DNA of 64,000 nucleotides from Segetibacter aerophilus (GCF_007991655.1 NZ_BJYT01000010.1:124001-188000); one strand, 5' to 3'. Positions 34,800 through 44,426 are shown, counted from the first letter of the stretch. Notes: generated from the sequence alone by a model not told the origin. A program made the numbers and translations.

Positions 34800-37043
34800 C
34801 TACAGGTTGTTATTGATAGCATCCTGGGTTCTATCAACGCCCCAGCTTAAGAAACATCCTATAAAATAGAACCTTCTTGATGGCGGAGTGATTGGTTCTT
34901 TATACATTCCATTGTGCGAATAGTTATAACCATACACCTGGTTTGCACCCAATACATTCGTCATACTTGCAAACAAAACAATGTTTGTTTTAGCATTTGT
35001 TTTTCCAATGCTAGGCACATACTCAGCACTAAAATTCAGACTGTTGTAGCTTTTTGTTTTACCCTCATCAGCTAAATAATATTTGTAATTATTGTTGACC
35101 ATCAGGTTATAATAAGGACGGCCTGTTGCATAGGTATACGTGAAATTAAAGCCCGACTTAATGGATGTATAAAACCGCTTCATTACAACAGATGCTGTAT
35201 GATTGGCAACAAAGTTTGGTTGAAGTTTTTGAGGGTAGTTAAGATAATCGCGCTTGGTATCTATGTAAGAATAGCTAACCCAGTAATCAAAGTTTTTGAT
35301 GGATTTTTTATCCCTCCAAAAAAGATCGATACCCTTCGCATCTCCATATCCTGAATTATTATACAAGGAAGAGAAATTTACAGCAGGCACTGTTTTAATC
35401 AAATCCTCATATTTCTTGTAATAACCTTCAATCCTTAAGATGCGCTCATGAGTCATCTTCTGGTAGTTGATGATGTAGTGAGTAGCTTTTGTCATGCCGA
35501 CATTTGTACCGTAGTATAATTGATTATTCTCGGGCTTCTGGTAGAAGATGCCGTAAGCCAAAGACATCTGCGCATCCTTGCCCGTTTTATAAGCCAGTGA
35601 AACGCGAGGCGCAATGTCAGATTTTTTAATAACCGAAGAGTTTTCAAAACGAACACCGACTTTAGCGGCAAGGCTATTAGTCAAGAAGATATCGGACTCG
35701 GCAAACAGTGCTGTGTAATTATCAATCAGTTTATAGGTGGTATCATGAATAACATTCTTATCATACAAATGCCAATACTCACCACCAAAACGAAGCGCGC
35801 TGATACCTATTAATTTCTTTTCAAAAACTGCCTTCACCTGCGCTAAATCCTGCTTGTGCAGTAAGTCGAAGTTTTTGTTCTGCATCCAAGGCAATCCACT
35901 TCCAAACTGTTTTGGCTGGTTACGTTGATCTTGTACCTGCTGGCTAATATTGTCTTTATTGGTGCTATAACCTGTACCCAAATTCATCTTCCATCCATTG
36001 CCTAAATTCTCCCTCCAGCTAAGGTTGTTATACCAGTTATTGTTAGTTAGAGAAAATGCATCTTTTAGGTTCAAACTATCAATATCAGGTCTTCTTAAAC
36101 CAAGTACTCCATTGCTGAAGGTGGTGTAATATTTAACCATTCCACCCCTCTTTGTCTTAAAGCGAAAGTTTGCATCGCTGCTATGGAACTGAGGCATTTT
36201 AAAGTAGTCAGGGGTCTGCTTCACCAGCCCGAAATACAAGCCAACATTTACATAACTATAATTGATCCCCCATGAAGACTTTTTATTCTTACTCAATTGT
36301 TGGGTTCCCGCACCAACCAATAGGGGTGATATAGAAGCATCGACTTCTGACTGCTCAGGCAGGTCGATCGACTCCAACAATAAAGCGGATGATAAGGCCT
36401 GGCCATACAAAGCAGAGTAACCTCCGGTTGTAAAAACAGTTCCTTTGAACAGAAACGGCGAGAAACGCCCGCGACTTCCAATATCCGGAACGCTTGTGAA
36501 GTATGGGTTATTGACTAACGTACCATCAATAAATTGCTTCGTTTCGTAGCCTGCTCCACCACGAACAAACAAGCCTTCCTGTTCGCCAACCTGTTGAGTA
36601 CCAGGCAAGGTCTTTAGAGCGGCAGTAATGTCTGCATTTGAACCGGCAGTTGTGGCAACATCCAAAGAACTTAAGACCGCAGCTCTTTTTGAGTCACCTG
36701 CGGCAAAAGATCCTGCAGTTACCATTACGGCTTTCAGTTCGTCAAGCTTTTCTTTTATGCTAATAGTTAGGGTTATTGGCTCAGACCCTATTAAAACTTT
36801 TTGCTCAAATGAATTGTAGCCGATGCTGCTGGCAACAATAATGTGTTCGCCCTTCTCGGTTGTACGAAAAGCAAAGTTTCCTAAAGAGTCAGTTGTAGAA
36901 CCATCGTAAGAATCTTTAAGGGATATACTTACACCATAGACAGGATGGTTGCGATTGTCTTTTACGACTCCTGAGATTTTCACCTGCGCAATAAGCAAGT
37001 TACCTATGAGGATTAGAGCTATTAAGAATGATAATTTTTTCAT
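34800..37043 (-). CDS. TonB-dependent receptor with carboxypeptidase-like N-terminal domain
   Basis: A 747-residue outer membrane protein. After the signal peptide (MKKLSFLIALILIGNLLIAQ) there is a CarboxypepD_reg-like domain (VKISGVVKDNRNHPVYGVSI to about residue 100), then a TonB plug (ADITAALKTLPGTQQVGEQE, LFVRGGAGYETKQFIDG) and a beta-barrel to the C-terminus. It should take up a ligand with energy from TonB-ExbBD. No SusD gene follows, so it is not a glycan SusC; an iron, haem or other small ligand is possible but unproven. The start at 37043 is supported by a consensus promoter whose -7 box overlaps the longer frame. Confidence 0.88.
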   Translation of the reverse strand: MKKLSFLIALILIGNLLIAQVKISGVVKDNRNHPVYGVSISLKDSYDGSTTDSLGNFAFRTTEKGEHIIVASSIGYNSFEQKVLIGSEPITLTISIKEKLDELKAVMVTAGSFAAGDSKRAAVLSSLDVATTAGSNADITAALKTLPGTQQVGEQEGLFVRGGAGYETKQFIDGTLVNNPYFTSVPDIGSRGRFSPFLFKGTVFTTGGYSALYGQALSSALLLESIDLPEQSEVDASISPLLVGAGTQQLSKNKKSSWGINYSYVNVGLYFGLVKQTPDYFKMPQFHSSDANFRFKTKRGGMVKYYTTFSNGVLGLRRPDIDSLNLKDAFSLTNNNWYNNLSWRENLGNGWKMNLGTGYSTNKDNISQQVQDQRNQPKQFGSGLPWMQNKNFDLLHKQDLAQVKAVFEKKLIGISALRFGGEYWHLYDKNVIHDTTYKLIDNYTALFAESDIFLTNSLAAKVGVRFENSSVIKKSDIAPRVSLAYKTGKDAQMSLAYGIFYQKPENNQLYYGTNVGMTKATHYIINYQKMTHERILRIEGYYKKYEDLIKTVPAVNFSSLYNNSGYGDAKGIDLFWRDKKSIKNFDYWVSYSYIDTKRDYLNYPQKLQPNFVANHTASVVMKRFYTSIKSGFNFTYTYATGRPYYNLMVNNNYKYYLADEGKTKSYNSLNFSAEYVPSIGKTNAKTNIVLFASMTNVLGANQVYGYNYSHNGMYKEPITPPSRRFYFIGCFLSWGVDRTQDAINNNL

Positions 37044-37061
37044 CAGTTTTGATTTGCAATA

Positions 37062-37097
37062 CAAACGTAGTATAGTTTATTTTATAAACCAAACTAT
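37062..37097 (-). promoter_or_regulatory. Consensus Bacteroidota promoter with embedded palindrome
   Basis: On the minus strand TTTG (37093-37090), 20 nt, TACGTTTG (37069-37062) is a perfect -33/-7 match, about 20 nt before the receptor ATG. The spacer holds a 26-bp dyad at 37072-37097: arms ATAGTTT and AAACTAT around a central TTTATAAA. A protein bound there would block the promoter. Confidence 0.7.
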
Positions 37098-37379
37098 CTT
37101 TGAAACTAATTCATTCTTCTTTTTCTACGGTCTTAACGACTGAAGAATGGTACTCATCGGCGATGACCCGAAAAAAATAAAAACAGTGATGGAAAAGGGT
37201 AAGAAAAAATTGCTACTAAAGATTAAAAGCCGCTGCCTAGAGATATAGTACAAGGACTGATAAAACCCGAGTTAATTAAAGAACAAATGCAGATAAAAAA
37301 ACTAGCGAAAGAACGCCTGCGATGACAACGCCAGAACGGTTACAAATTAGGCGGTACTTATCAAGAAATACCACAATGA
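37098..37379. other. Gene-free stretch upstream of the receptor
   Basis: About 280 bp with no convincing gene. Short frames on the plus strand (for example 37147 on, MVLIGDDPKKIKTV, and a later LIKEQMQIKKLAKERLR) are Lys-rich and could be remnants of a decayed gene, but I recognise no family. Confidence 0.3.
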
Positions 37380-38030
37380 TCAGAGGATAAGTTCTGCTAC
37401 CTGCCCATTATTTTCAAACACAACTTTAGTATCAAACCTTTCCGCGGGCTGTTGTGTTGGTAGCCACCCTCTTCCAATTTTTGTAACGATAAACAATCCT
37501 TGTGTATCGCCCATAACAGAAAAATCTTGTAGCCGTGGTCCTTTTACAAAATATTGCAATCCATATTTTTCATTAAACATTTTGCATGCTTCGGTTACAT
37601 CTTCTACGGGAACTCCAATCTCGCAAATTCCAATAATATCTGAAGGTGTGAAAGGCTCATTTGTATCGTTATGGAGGTCATGATGAGCTATAAATTCAAC
37701 AATGTTTTTTTGATTATCATGAAAGTAAAAAGCATGCGCATTCCAGTTACTAAAATCGGCAATCGTAGTACCTGGAGTAAAGGGAAGAACTTCTATTTTA
37801 TCAGCAATGAATCGATGGGCTTCATCAACTTTATTTGAAGGAATACTAAATGCAAAATGATAAAACGGATTTTGTCTTTCAGTGTAAGTAAAGGAAAGCA
37901 TAGAGTGTCCGACAGAGAAAGAAATACGTGAGGCTGTCTTGTTATATATGGCAAACTGCAAAATGTCGCTGTAAAAACGCTCAGTAGCAACGAGGTCGTT
38001 TGTAAGTAAAGAAATCTCTTTTATAAGCAT
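37380..38030 (-). CDS. VOC (glyoxalase/dioxygenase fold) family protein
   Basis: A 216-residue protein with two beta-alpha-beta-beta-beta modules. The first half has LIKEISLLTNDLVATERFYSD and the second IGICEIGVPVEDVTEACKMF; the metal-ligand pattern (HFAFSIPS, FHDNQKNIVEFIAHH) shows in the first. VOC proteins include dioxygenases, isomerases and resistance proteins; the substrate is unknown. A perfect -33/-7 promoter lies immediately upstream, inside the end of the histidine kinase gene, so it is expressed on its own. Confidence 0.82.
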   Translation of the reverse strand: MLIKEISLLTNDLVATERFYSDILQFAIYNKTASRISFSVGHSMLSFTYTERQNPFYHFAFSIPSNKVDEAHRFIADKIEVLPFTPGTTIADFSNWNAHAFYFHDNQKNIVEFIAHHDLHNDTNEPFTPSDIIGICEIGVPVEDVTEACKMFNEKYGLQYFVKGPRLQDFSVMGDTQGLFIVTKIGRGWLPTQQPAERFDTKVVFENNGQVAELIL

Positions 38031-38045
38031 TTAGAGCGCTTTCTC

Positions 38046-38078
38046 CAAAACTACAAAAAGACGTAATTAAGAATCAAA
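38046..38078 (-). promoter_or_regulatory. Consensus promoter for the VOC gene
   Basis: On the minus strand TTTG (38078-38075), 21 nt, TAGTTTTG (38053-38046), both perfect; 16 nt from the -7 box to the ATG. It partly overlaps the last codons of the kinase gene. Confidence 0.65.
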
Positions 38079-39368
38079 TGAAATCGAAAAATCAGTCCTC
38101 CCCTTTGCAACTGTTTGTAGAGAAAACTTGTATTGATGATTGAGTAAAATCTCTCTTATTAAAGTCAATCCAACTCCTTGCCCATCTTTTTTGGTACTAA
38201 AAAACGGAGTGAAAAGTTGCTCGGAAACTGAGGGGTCGATTCCTTTACCTGTATCTGAAATAATGAGTTGAGAAGGACGTGTTGTTGTAGTGAATGTAAT
38301 GGTACCTTTTTGATCAATTGACTCTATGGCGTTTTTTACAACGTTTATCAGCGCTTGCTCTATTTGCTGTTCATCCGCATGAAGTGTTATTGGCTCTCTT
38401 GAAAAATTGTATTCAAATTCAATTTCCTTTTCACCGGCCTTTAAAGCCATTAATGTTGTAATATTTCTTATCAGCTTGTGCAGGTCGATGCTCTTTTTGT
38501 TTGGCTGCGGTAAGCGAACAAGGTCCGCAAAGTTGCGCATGAAGACATTGAGGTTTTGATTTCTGTCAACCGCTACTTGCAGGGCGTTTTTCAGTGTGCC
38601 ATTTTGTTCTCCGTTGATCTGGTCTGTTTTTAAAGTTGATTGAAGAATGCTGTTAACGGGCCCGATCGTATTGTTGACTTCATGGGCCATCATCCGGATA
38701 ATTTTTCCGTAAGCTTTCTTTTCAGCTTCAAGAATTTCTGCCGTCAATTCTTCCATCATAATAAAAACCCTTGCAAAACCTCGATCTATAAAATGAGACT
38801 TTTGTAGTTTGAATGTTGTTACCCCGCTTAGTGTAATCGTCTTTGCTTCCCCCGATTGAAGCCCGCTAATTTGTTTCATAACCGGGTGGTCAATTTCATC
38901 AACCAGTTGGTTGACTATGGCTTTTTCATCAATGCCTAGCAACTGGAGTGCTTTAGGATTTAGTTGCTGTATCTTATTATCATAATCCAAAATGATAATA
39001 CCGGTAGGCGATGTTTGAATAAGCTTTTCGAGGAAGAAATGCTGTTCCTCTTGTTTCGTTCTTTCTGTTCTTAATACATCGATCATTTGATTATACACTG
39101 AGATTAATTGATCCATTTCATGTTTTCCTGTCGTTACAAACTTGGTTGTAAAATCACGGTCTTTAATGGCTTCCACACCTGTCATTAATGTTTTTAGGGG
39201 CTGTATTAATTGGCGATATAACTGGAAGGCAAGCATGGCAGACAACAGGATAAAGATTTCTGAAACAATAAAGAGAACCTGGTTGTCCTTAAAAATGAAA
39301 TACGAAAGCACGAGCGTTATCAGGTGCAGTGTGATGACAAACAGAAGATACTTAGTCCGCAGTTTCAT
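38067..39368 (-). CDS. Sensor histidine kinase (NtrY/AtoS-like)
   Basis: A 433-residue membrane kinase that should phosphorylate the response regulator encoded just upstream. It has two transmembrane helices (about residues 7-25 and 32-50) with almost no periplasmic loop, then HAMP, a PAS domain (QTSPTGIIILDYDNKIQQLN), the dimerisation/phosphoacceptor segment MMAHEVNNTIGPVNSI with the phosphorylated His, and an ATPase domain with N (IEQALINVVKNAIES), G1 (IISDTGKGID), F and G2 (QGVGLTLIREIL) boxes. ATG 39368 lies in the last codons of the regulator (17-bp overlap). The near absence of a sensor loop suggests it reads the membrane itself or a membrane partner. Confidence 0.92.
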   Translation of the reverse strand: MKLRTKYLLFVITLHLITLVLSYFIFKDNQVLFIVSEIFILLSAMLAFQLYRQLIQPLKTLMTGVEAIKDRDFTTKFVTTGKHEMDQLISVYNQMIDVLRTERTKQEEQHFFLEKLIQTSPTGIIILDYDNKIQQLNPKALQLLGIDEKAIVNQLVDEIDHPVMKQISGLQSGEAKTITLSGVTTFKLQKSHFIDRGFARVFIMMEELTAEILEAEKKAYGKIIRMMAHEVNNTIGPVNSILQSTLKTDQINGEQNGTLKNALQVAVDRNQNLNVFMRNFADLVRLPQPNKKSIDLHKLIRNITTLMALKAGEKEIEFEYNFSREPITLHADEQQIEQALINVVKNAIESIDQKGTITFTTTTRPSQLIISDTGKGIDPSVSEQLFTPFFSTKKDGQGVGLTLIREILLNHQYKFSLQTVAKGRTDFSISFDS

Positions 39369-40725
39369 CGTAAGGGATGTTGAATTTTTCAAGCCGTCGA
39401 TATAACGAACTGCGTGTAATGCCCAATGCGGAAGCGGCTTTGGTTACTTTGTTTTTATGAAAGTCCATTGCCTTTTTTATCATTTGCATCTCTAATTCAT
39501 CCAAAGTAATCGCCCCTACCTGTGGCAATTGCATGGCGCCTTTTTTATTTGGTGATTGTTCCAGTTGCGATTTAAAATCATCGACTTCCAACACATCTTT
39601 TCTACTAACAAGAACTGACCTCTCCACTATGTTTTTTAATTGCCGAATATTACCCGGCAATGGCAGCTGTTTCAACCACTTGGAAGCATCATTGCTTAGT
39701 TTAAGGTTTGGACGATTATAGATCTCTTTTAAATTATTGATAAAAAATTCAACCAGCAGTGGAATGTCTTTTGGTCTTTCTCTTAATGCCGGCAACCTGA
39801 CTGTTATCAAATTTATCCGGTACAACAAGTCTTCCCTGAACGTACCCATCGCAACCATTTCTTCGAGGTTTCGGTTGGTTGCACAAACTACTCTTACATC
39901 TACGTTCTTTGTGCGGCTGCTTCCCAACACTTCATATGTTCTGTCTTGAAGAACCCGTAATAATTTCACCTGGCTTCCTGCATCAAGATCACCGATTTCG
40001 TCTAGGAAGATGGTCCCTTTATTTGCCAGTTCAAAGCGACCTACCCGGTCGAACCGTGCGTCGGTAAAAGCACCTCGAACATGACCAAACATCTCACTTT
40101 CAAATAGCGATGTTGAAATGCCTCCAAGATTTACTTTAATGAAAGGCTTGTTTGCTCTCAAGCTATTTTGGTGTATCGCTTCAGCAATCAATTCTTTACC
40201 AGTGCCGCTCTCACCCATTATCAAAACAGGTGCGTCCGTCGAAGCTACCCTGCCAATTGTCTCAAGTATATCAACCATGTTATCGTCGTCACCAATGATC
40301 TGGTGAAACTTGTACATGCTGTCTAATTGCTTGCGGCTGTTCTTTTGTTTCTTTTTATCCTGTAGATCGAGTAAAGTTTTAATGGATTGTAGTACATGAT
40401 CATTGCTCCAGGGCTTATTCAAAAAATCGTTTGCGCCGAATTTCATTCCCTGCACCGCTAGTTCTATGCTTGCCCAGCCTGTGATTAAAATGATTGGTAT
40501 GGCATCATTTATCTTTTTGATTTCTTGTAATAAGTTCATTCCTTCCTTGCCCGATGTATCGATAGAAAAGTTAAGGTCAAGTATAATCAGTTCAGGTGTA
40601 TTTGACTTTAAGAAGGTAAGGGCAGATGCCGGACCATCAGCTGTCGCTGTTCGGTAACCTTCACCTTCGAGCAGCAGTTGAAGGGAAGTTTTTACAGCAA
40701 TATCATCATCAATTATCAATATCAT
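39352..40725 (-). CDS. Sigma-54-dependent response regulator (NtrC family)
   Basis: A 457-residue activator of sigma-54 RNA polymerase. An N-terminal receiver domain (MILIIDDDIAVK; phosphoacceptor Asp in LIILDLNFSID; conserved Lys in FLNKPW) is followed by an AAA+ domain with Walker A GESGTGKELIAEAIH, the sigma-54 contact loop RGAFTDAR (GAFTGA in most, GAFTDA is common in this phylum), Walker B GTIFLDEIGDL, and a Fis-type helix-turn-helix (KVTKAASALGITRSSLYRRL). GTG at 40731 is an alternative start. It follows the ABC permease genes and its likely targets are the palindromes at 47385 and 48311. Confidence 0.95.
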   Translation of the reverse strand: MILIIDDDIAVKTSLQLLLEGEGYRTATADGPASALTFLKSNTPELIILDLNFSIDTSGKEGMNLLQEIKKINDAIPIILITGWASIELAVQGMKFGANDFLNKPWSNDHVLQSIKTLLDLQDKKKQKNSRKQLDSMYKFHQIIGDDDNMVDILETIGRVASTDAPVLIMGESGTGKELIAEAIHQNSLRANKPFIKVNLGGISTSLFESEMFGHVRGAFTDARFDRVGRFELANKGTIFLDEIGDLDAGSQVKLLRVLQDRTYEVLGSSRTKNVDVRVVCATNRNLEEMVAMGTFREDLLYRINLITVRLPALRERPKDIPLLVEFFINNLKEIYNRPNLKLSNDASKWLKQLPLPGNIRQLKNIVERSVLVSRKDVLEVDDFKSQLEQSPNKKGAMQLPQVGAITLDELEMQMIKKAMDFHKNKVTKAASALGITRSSLYRRLEKFNIPYDETAD

Positions 40726-40830
40726 GCGCACCTTTCAAATTCGGGTTAAATTACAATTTTCTCTTCGTTTAAATTCTGCTTCGGGTCTTGGTGGTTTAAA
40801 CCTTTTTGGCAGCGATTGTTACATCAGCAA

Positions 40831-40849
40831 AAGAGTGCGACGCAACAAA
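40831..40849 (+). repeat. Interspersed short repeat A, with nearby CACAACTCACC tract
   Basis: AAGAGTGCGACGCAACAAA, in the 196-bp gap between the permease and regulator genes. The same gap holds a low-complexity tract at about 40889-40920 with CACAACTCACCC and CACAACTCACTC. Confidence 0.8.
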
Positions 40850-40921
40850 ACTTTAATAGATATTCTCCCGCCCGGCTATCAAATTCTTCACTCACAACTC
40901 ACCCTTCACAACTCACTCCCA

Positions 40922-42121
40922 CTACTCCTCATGCAACGCCACAGCCGGATAAATAGCAGCCGCCTGCTTGCCAGGATATAGAGCGCACAGCGTGACCAAT
41001 ACATAAATGAAAATCACTGAAAGCACAATGGCGGCAATGTACGTTCCGGATGCAAGGTCGAACACATTTAACAACGGAAACTGGAACGCAAAGAAACAAC
41101 CAAGGAGCAGCGAAATAGTTGCTAACACAAGTGCCTCGCCCACCAACTGGTTAGAAACAGAATTGCCGGTGGCGCCGACGGCCCTTCTTAAACCGATCTC
41201 ACCCCTGCGCTTATTGATGTTATACCAAAGCACGCCAAACAGACCTAGCGCAACATTGATGATGAGGAAGCCAGCAACTACTCCCGCAATAATCATTGGG
41301 ACTACCATTATTTTATTTTTGCTTATTAGCTTCTTATCAAGGTGTTCAATTTCTATGTTTGTTCCAATTGTGTTTGAAAGTGTTTTGAACAATTTACTTT
41401 CAAATGTGGCGTCCGTGCCGGGCTTCACTTTTAAAAGGATCGTTCCGGTCCACCTCGCCCAGCCAGTATCAATAGGGTGATACATTCCGCTTTCTATCTC
41501 CTGGTAAGACCCTTTATCTTTTATATTTTCCACTACGCCAACTATGTGTAGTTGTGAGGCATTTTGCTGATCGAGACCAGGAAAATCGTCACCAAGCGTT
41601 TTTCCAACTGCGCTTTGACCATCAAACAACTCGCTCTCTAGCCGACTATTGATAACTATGATCCGATTTTTCGAGACCGCATCGGCCTTTGTAATCCATC
41701 TGCCACTTTTCATTTTCATATTCAACACTTTCAGGTAATCTTCGCCGGCATTATATACATTGGCCATTACTTTTTTATGCTTACCGTAACTAACTGCCGT
41801 GTTAGAAGTATTCATTGAAAACGGAATGTTATTGCCAGAAAAACTTAGCTCGGTTATCTGCGGCATTGAGCGTAACGTGTTTTTTAAAGCCTCATGAAAG
41901 ATGGCAACAGAGTCTGCGTTAGTAATATTTTCGGGCGGCGTGAAATTCACACTCCAGACATCTTCATAAACAAAGCCCATGGGTTGCCTGTAATTCTTGT
42001 AACAGAAAACAACTACTGTAAAGATGGCAAACATCACAATGAAAGAGATAAACATTTCGGTTATAAGTAAAGCGTTTTGCTTCTTCTTATTCCAGATTAA
42101 TCTAAACAAATGGGTGAACAT
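40922..42121 (-). CDS. ABC transporter permease (MacB/FtsX-like), second copy
   Basis: A 399-residue inner-membrane protein with the MacB topology: one N-terminal helix (about residues 18-40), a large periplasmic domain (MacB_PCD type), and three C-terminal helices including GLFGVLWYNINKRRGEIGL and RRAVGATGNSVSNQLVGEA, the FtsX signature. It begins 26 nt after the first permease gene. It should pair with that protein and the separate ATPase at 43595..44326 as a heterodimeric pump. Confidence 0.88.
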   Translation of the reverse strand: MFTHLFRLIWNKKKQNALLITEMFISFIVMFAIFTVVVFCYKNYRQPMGFVYEDVWSVNFTPPENITNADSVAIFHEALKNTLRSMPQITELSFSGNNIPFSMNTSNTAVSYGKHKKVMANVYNAGEDYLKVLNMKMKSGRWITKADAVSKNRIIVINSRLESELFDGQSAVGKTLGDDFPGLDQQNASQLHIVGVVENIKDKGSYQEIESGMYHPIDTGWARWTGTILLKVKPGTDATFESKLFKTLSNTIGTNIEIEHLDKKLISKNKIMVVPMIIAGVVAGFLIINVALGLFGVLWYNINKRRGEIGLRRAVGATGNSVSNQLVGEALVLATISLLLGCFFAFQFPLLNVFDLASGTYIAAIVLSVIFIYVLVTLCALYPGKQAAAIYPAVALHEE

Positions 42122-42147
42122 ATAATGAGTTTAAGAGAGTTGAATAA

Positions 42148-43389
42148 TTATTGTGCTTTTAAAGCAGTTACTACCTGTAGCCTCGACATTCGCCATGCAG
42201 GATATACGCCCGACAGCAAGCCAAAAACAAGACAGGCAAGAAGGCTATAATATAAAACAGTCAGGTTAATAGTCAGGTGCAGGTTTGCAATCAAATCGCC
42301 GTTATTGATGATCTGCAAAATGATAAATGAAAGAACGATGGCGATAATAGTTCCAAGAAGCGTGAGTATTATATTTTCCACCACAAACTGACCAACCAAC
42401 GTCATTCCTGATGCTCCAAATGCTTTACGCACTCCTATCTCTGATGAGCGCTCCATTATCCGGCTGATGTTGATATTGATAAGGTTGAGCGTTGGCAGCA
42501 ACATAAATAACAACGCAAAAATGTACCCGAAAAATTTCAGCTTCCATAGTTTTCCACTCTCGGGATCTCCAATCGGCGACCCACCTAAATAGCTTTCAAC
42601 ATATGGCTCAGCACGACTGACAAATACATCAAAATCTTTGTTGTCCGGTTTTATTTTCGAAACTACTGCCGCATATTCTGCTTGTATTTTAGGAAAGTCA
42701 TCTTTTGAATTTGCAAGCAGCACCGCAGTATATTGGCCCATTAAACTCTTGTGTTTGTAATCGACTTTTGATACAGTATATGGCACAAATAAATCCGCAT
42801 AGGAAACCAACATTGTCACCGGTACGCTTTTCACTACGCCAGAAACCCTGTATTGTACATTGTCAGCCTCAATGTATTTACCCACTACACTTGGTACATC
42901 TCCAAAATAACTCTTCTTTGTATCTTCAGAAATGACTGCAACCCGCTCTCCGTTTTTAATCTGCTGAGAAGTATATGGCTTGCCCTCAATAAAATTATAC
43001 TCTATCACATCCCAAAATTGGTCGTTGGTATATTTAAGGTTTATAACGAGCTTTTTGTTATTTACGTACGAATTTGTGGCAGCAAACATTGACGAAATCG
43101 CAACTTTTGCAGGGGTCTTTAAAGTGCGAACATAAGTGTCGAGATACCAAAAGCTTGCAGGGCTGTTCATCTGCCCAGAGGTCTTGGTTGCCTTCTGCCG
43201 AAGCTCATTAATGTAGAGAGATCTATCCCTGTTTACTTCAGGATAATTTGCGCTGGCTACGTTGTCTATAAACGCCGTTATGACGATTAAAATGGTAAGC
43301 GTAAAGCTTATTCCAAACAAGCTGATGAAGGTGAAGAACTTCCGTCTCTTCAATACAGCTATCGCTATTTTAAAATAATTTTTAAGCAT
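42148..43389 (-). CDS. ABC transporter permease (MacB/FtsX-like), first copy
   Basis: A 413-residue protein with the same topology. The N-terminal helix (FFTFISLFGISFTLTILIV), a periplasmic domain with many Tyr and Lys, and the C-terminal part with NINISRIMERSSEIGVRKAF and ASGMTLVGQFVVENIILTL. It diverges clearly from the second copy, as expected of a heterodimer. MacB pumps act on peptides, lipids or antibiotics by mechanotransmission through the periplasmic adaptor and TolC. Confidence 0.88.
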   Translation of the reverse strand: MLKNYFKIAIAVLKRRKFFTFISLFGISFTLTILIVITAFIDNVASANYPEVNRDRSLYINELRQKATKTSGQMNSPASFWYLDTYVRTLKTPAKVAISSMFAATNSYVNNKKLVINLKYTNDQFWDVIEYNFIEGKPYTSQQIKNGERVAVISEDTKKSYFGDVPSVVGKYIEADNVQYRVSGVVKSVPVTMLVSYADLFVPYTVSKVDYKHKSLMGQYTAVLLANSKDDFPKIQAEYAAVVSKIKPDNKDFDVFVSRAEPYVESYLGGSPIGDPESGKLWKLKFFGYIFALLFMLLPTLNLININISRIMERSSEIGVRKAFGASGMTLVGQFVVENIILTLLGTIIAIVLSFIILQIINNGDLIANLHLTINLTVLYYSLLACLVFGLLSGVYPAWRMSRLQVVTALKAQ

Positions 43390-43457
43390 GAGTCCGAAGT
43401 TTTGTGTTTCGTGTTTTGAGTTTTTTTTGTGTTGCCGGCTTTGGTTCTTAGTGGCGT

Positions 43458-43480
43458 CATCGTTGTGTCACTTACTTGTA
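43458..43480 (-). repeat. Interspersed short repeat A (variant GTGACACAACGATG)
   Basis: CATCGTTGTGTCACTTACTT then GTA in the gap between the ATPase and first permease genes. Confidence 0.85.
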
Positions 43481-43507
43481 CGGCAAATCTTTTTGCATCT
43501 TTTTTTC

Positions 43508-43591
43508 TTGAACCACGAAGACACGAAGGGCACAAAGTATCACAGAGTTGTCTTAGTGCTTCTTCGTGTTCTTTGAGCCTTAGTGGTTCAA
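43508..43591. repeat. Palindromic intergenic repeat, family C (ACCACGAAGACACGAAG type)
   Basis: The left arm begins TTGAACCACGAAGACACGAA (43508 on) and the right arm ends TTAGTGGTTCAA (43591), giving a long imperfect hairpin just after the ATPase gene. This kind of element is widespread in several phyla; its role is unknown. Confidence 0.75.
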
Positions 43592-43594
43592 AAC

Positions 43595-44326
43595 CTATTG
43601 CACTTGTGACCCGTCAAACAGCCGTACGAGCCGATGTGTCTTCCTCGCCATGTTTTCATCATGGGTAACCATCACTATCGTGGTTCCGTCTCTTTCATTT
43701 AGCTGCAGCAGTATCTCCATAATTTCATTTCCCATAGCACTGTCAAGGTTTCCAGTTGGTTCATCGGCTAGTATAATTTCAGGTTGACCGACAATGGCTC
43801 TTGCTATGGCCACACGCTGTTTTTGCCCACCAGACAATTGTGTTGGAAAATGTTTCATTCTATTACTTAGCCCCACTTTCTCCAGAGCCTCTGTTGCAAG
43901 TTGTCTTCTTTCCTTTGCTGTAGAATTTCGGTACAATAAAGGCAATTCAACGTTATCCAAAACCTTCAAATCATTGATCAAATGATAGCTTTGAAAAATA
44001 AAACCAAGCTTACGATTTCTGAACGCAGCGAGCTTTTTATCATTCAGCTTTGTTGTATCCTGCTTGTCTATTGATACTTCCCCTTTCGTAGGATTATCAA
44101 GCAAACCCATGATATTTAACAAAGTACTCTTGCCACATCCCGAAGGGCCCATGATTGACAAGAACTCTCCTTTGTCGATATTGAGAGAAATGTTGTTGAT
44201 GGCAAGTGTTTCAACAGTATCTGTTCTATACACCTTGTTTATATTTTGCAATCGTATCATCACTTCTGCATTGTTATCATTTAAATTAGTATGATGGATT
44301 CTTTCAGTAGTTTCTACAGGTATCAT
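43595..44326 (-). CDS. ABC transporter ATP-binding protein (MacB/LolD-like)
   Basis: A 243-residue nucleotide-binding subunit for the two following permeases. Walker A GPSGCGKSTLLNIMG (near residue 62), signature LSGGQKQRVAIARA, Walker B IILADEPTGNLDS and switch His in IVMVTHDENMA. The linker FIFQSYHLINDLKVLDNV is typical of the LolD/MacB branch. ATG at 44260 (MIRLQNINKVY) is an alternative start that would remove a 22-residue polar leader. Membrane-associated, part of the tripartite pump. Confidence 0.92.
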   Translation of the reverse strand: MIPVETTERIHHTNLNDNNAEVMIRLQNINKVYRTDTVETLAINNISLNIDKGEFLSIMGPSGCGKSTLLNIMGLLDNPTKGEVSIDKQDTTKLNDKKLAAFRNRKLGFIFQSYHLINDLKVLDNVELPLLYRNSTAKERRQLATEALEKVGLSNRMKHFPTQLSGGQKQRVAIARAIVGQPEIILADEPTGNLDSAMGNEIMEILLQLNERDGTTIVMVTHDENMARKTHRLVRLFDGSQVQ

Positions 44327-44400
44327 AAGTGTTGTTTTAGTTATTTTTTAATTGATTTTCTGTTTTTTTGAAAAGTCGTACATCCTAGCACCGTCATTGC

Positions 44401-44422
44401 CTTTTGCCTTTTGCCTTTTGCC
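44401..44422. repeat. Short tandem repeat CTTTTGC
   Basis: Three copies of TTTTGCC in tandem just after the TolC gene, preceded by a partial fourth (ATTGC). Confidence 0.7.
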
Positions 44423-44426
44423 TTTC

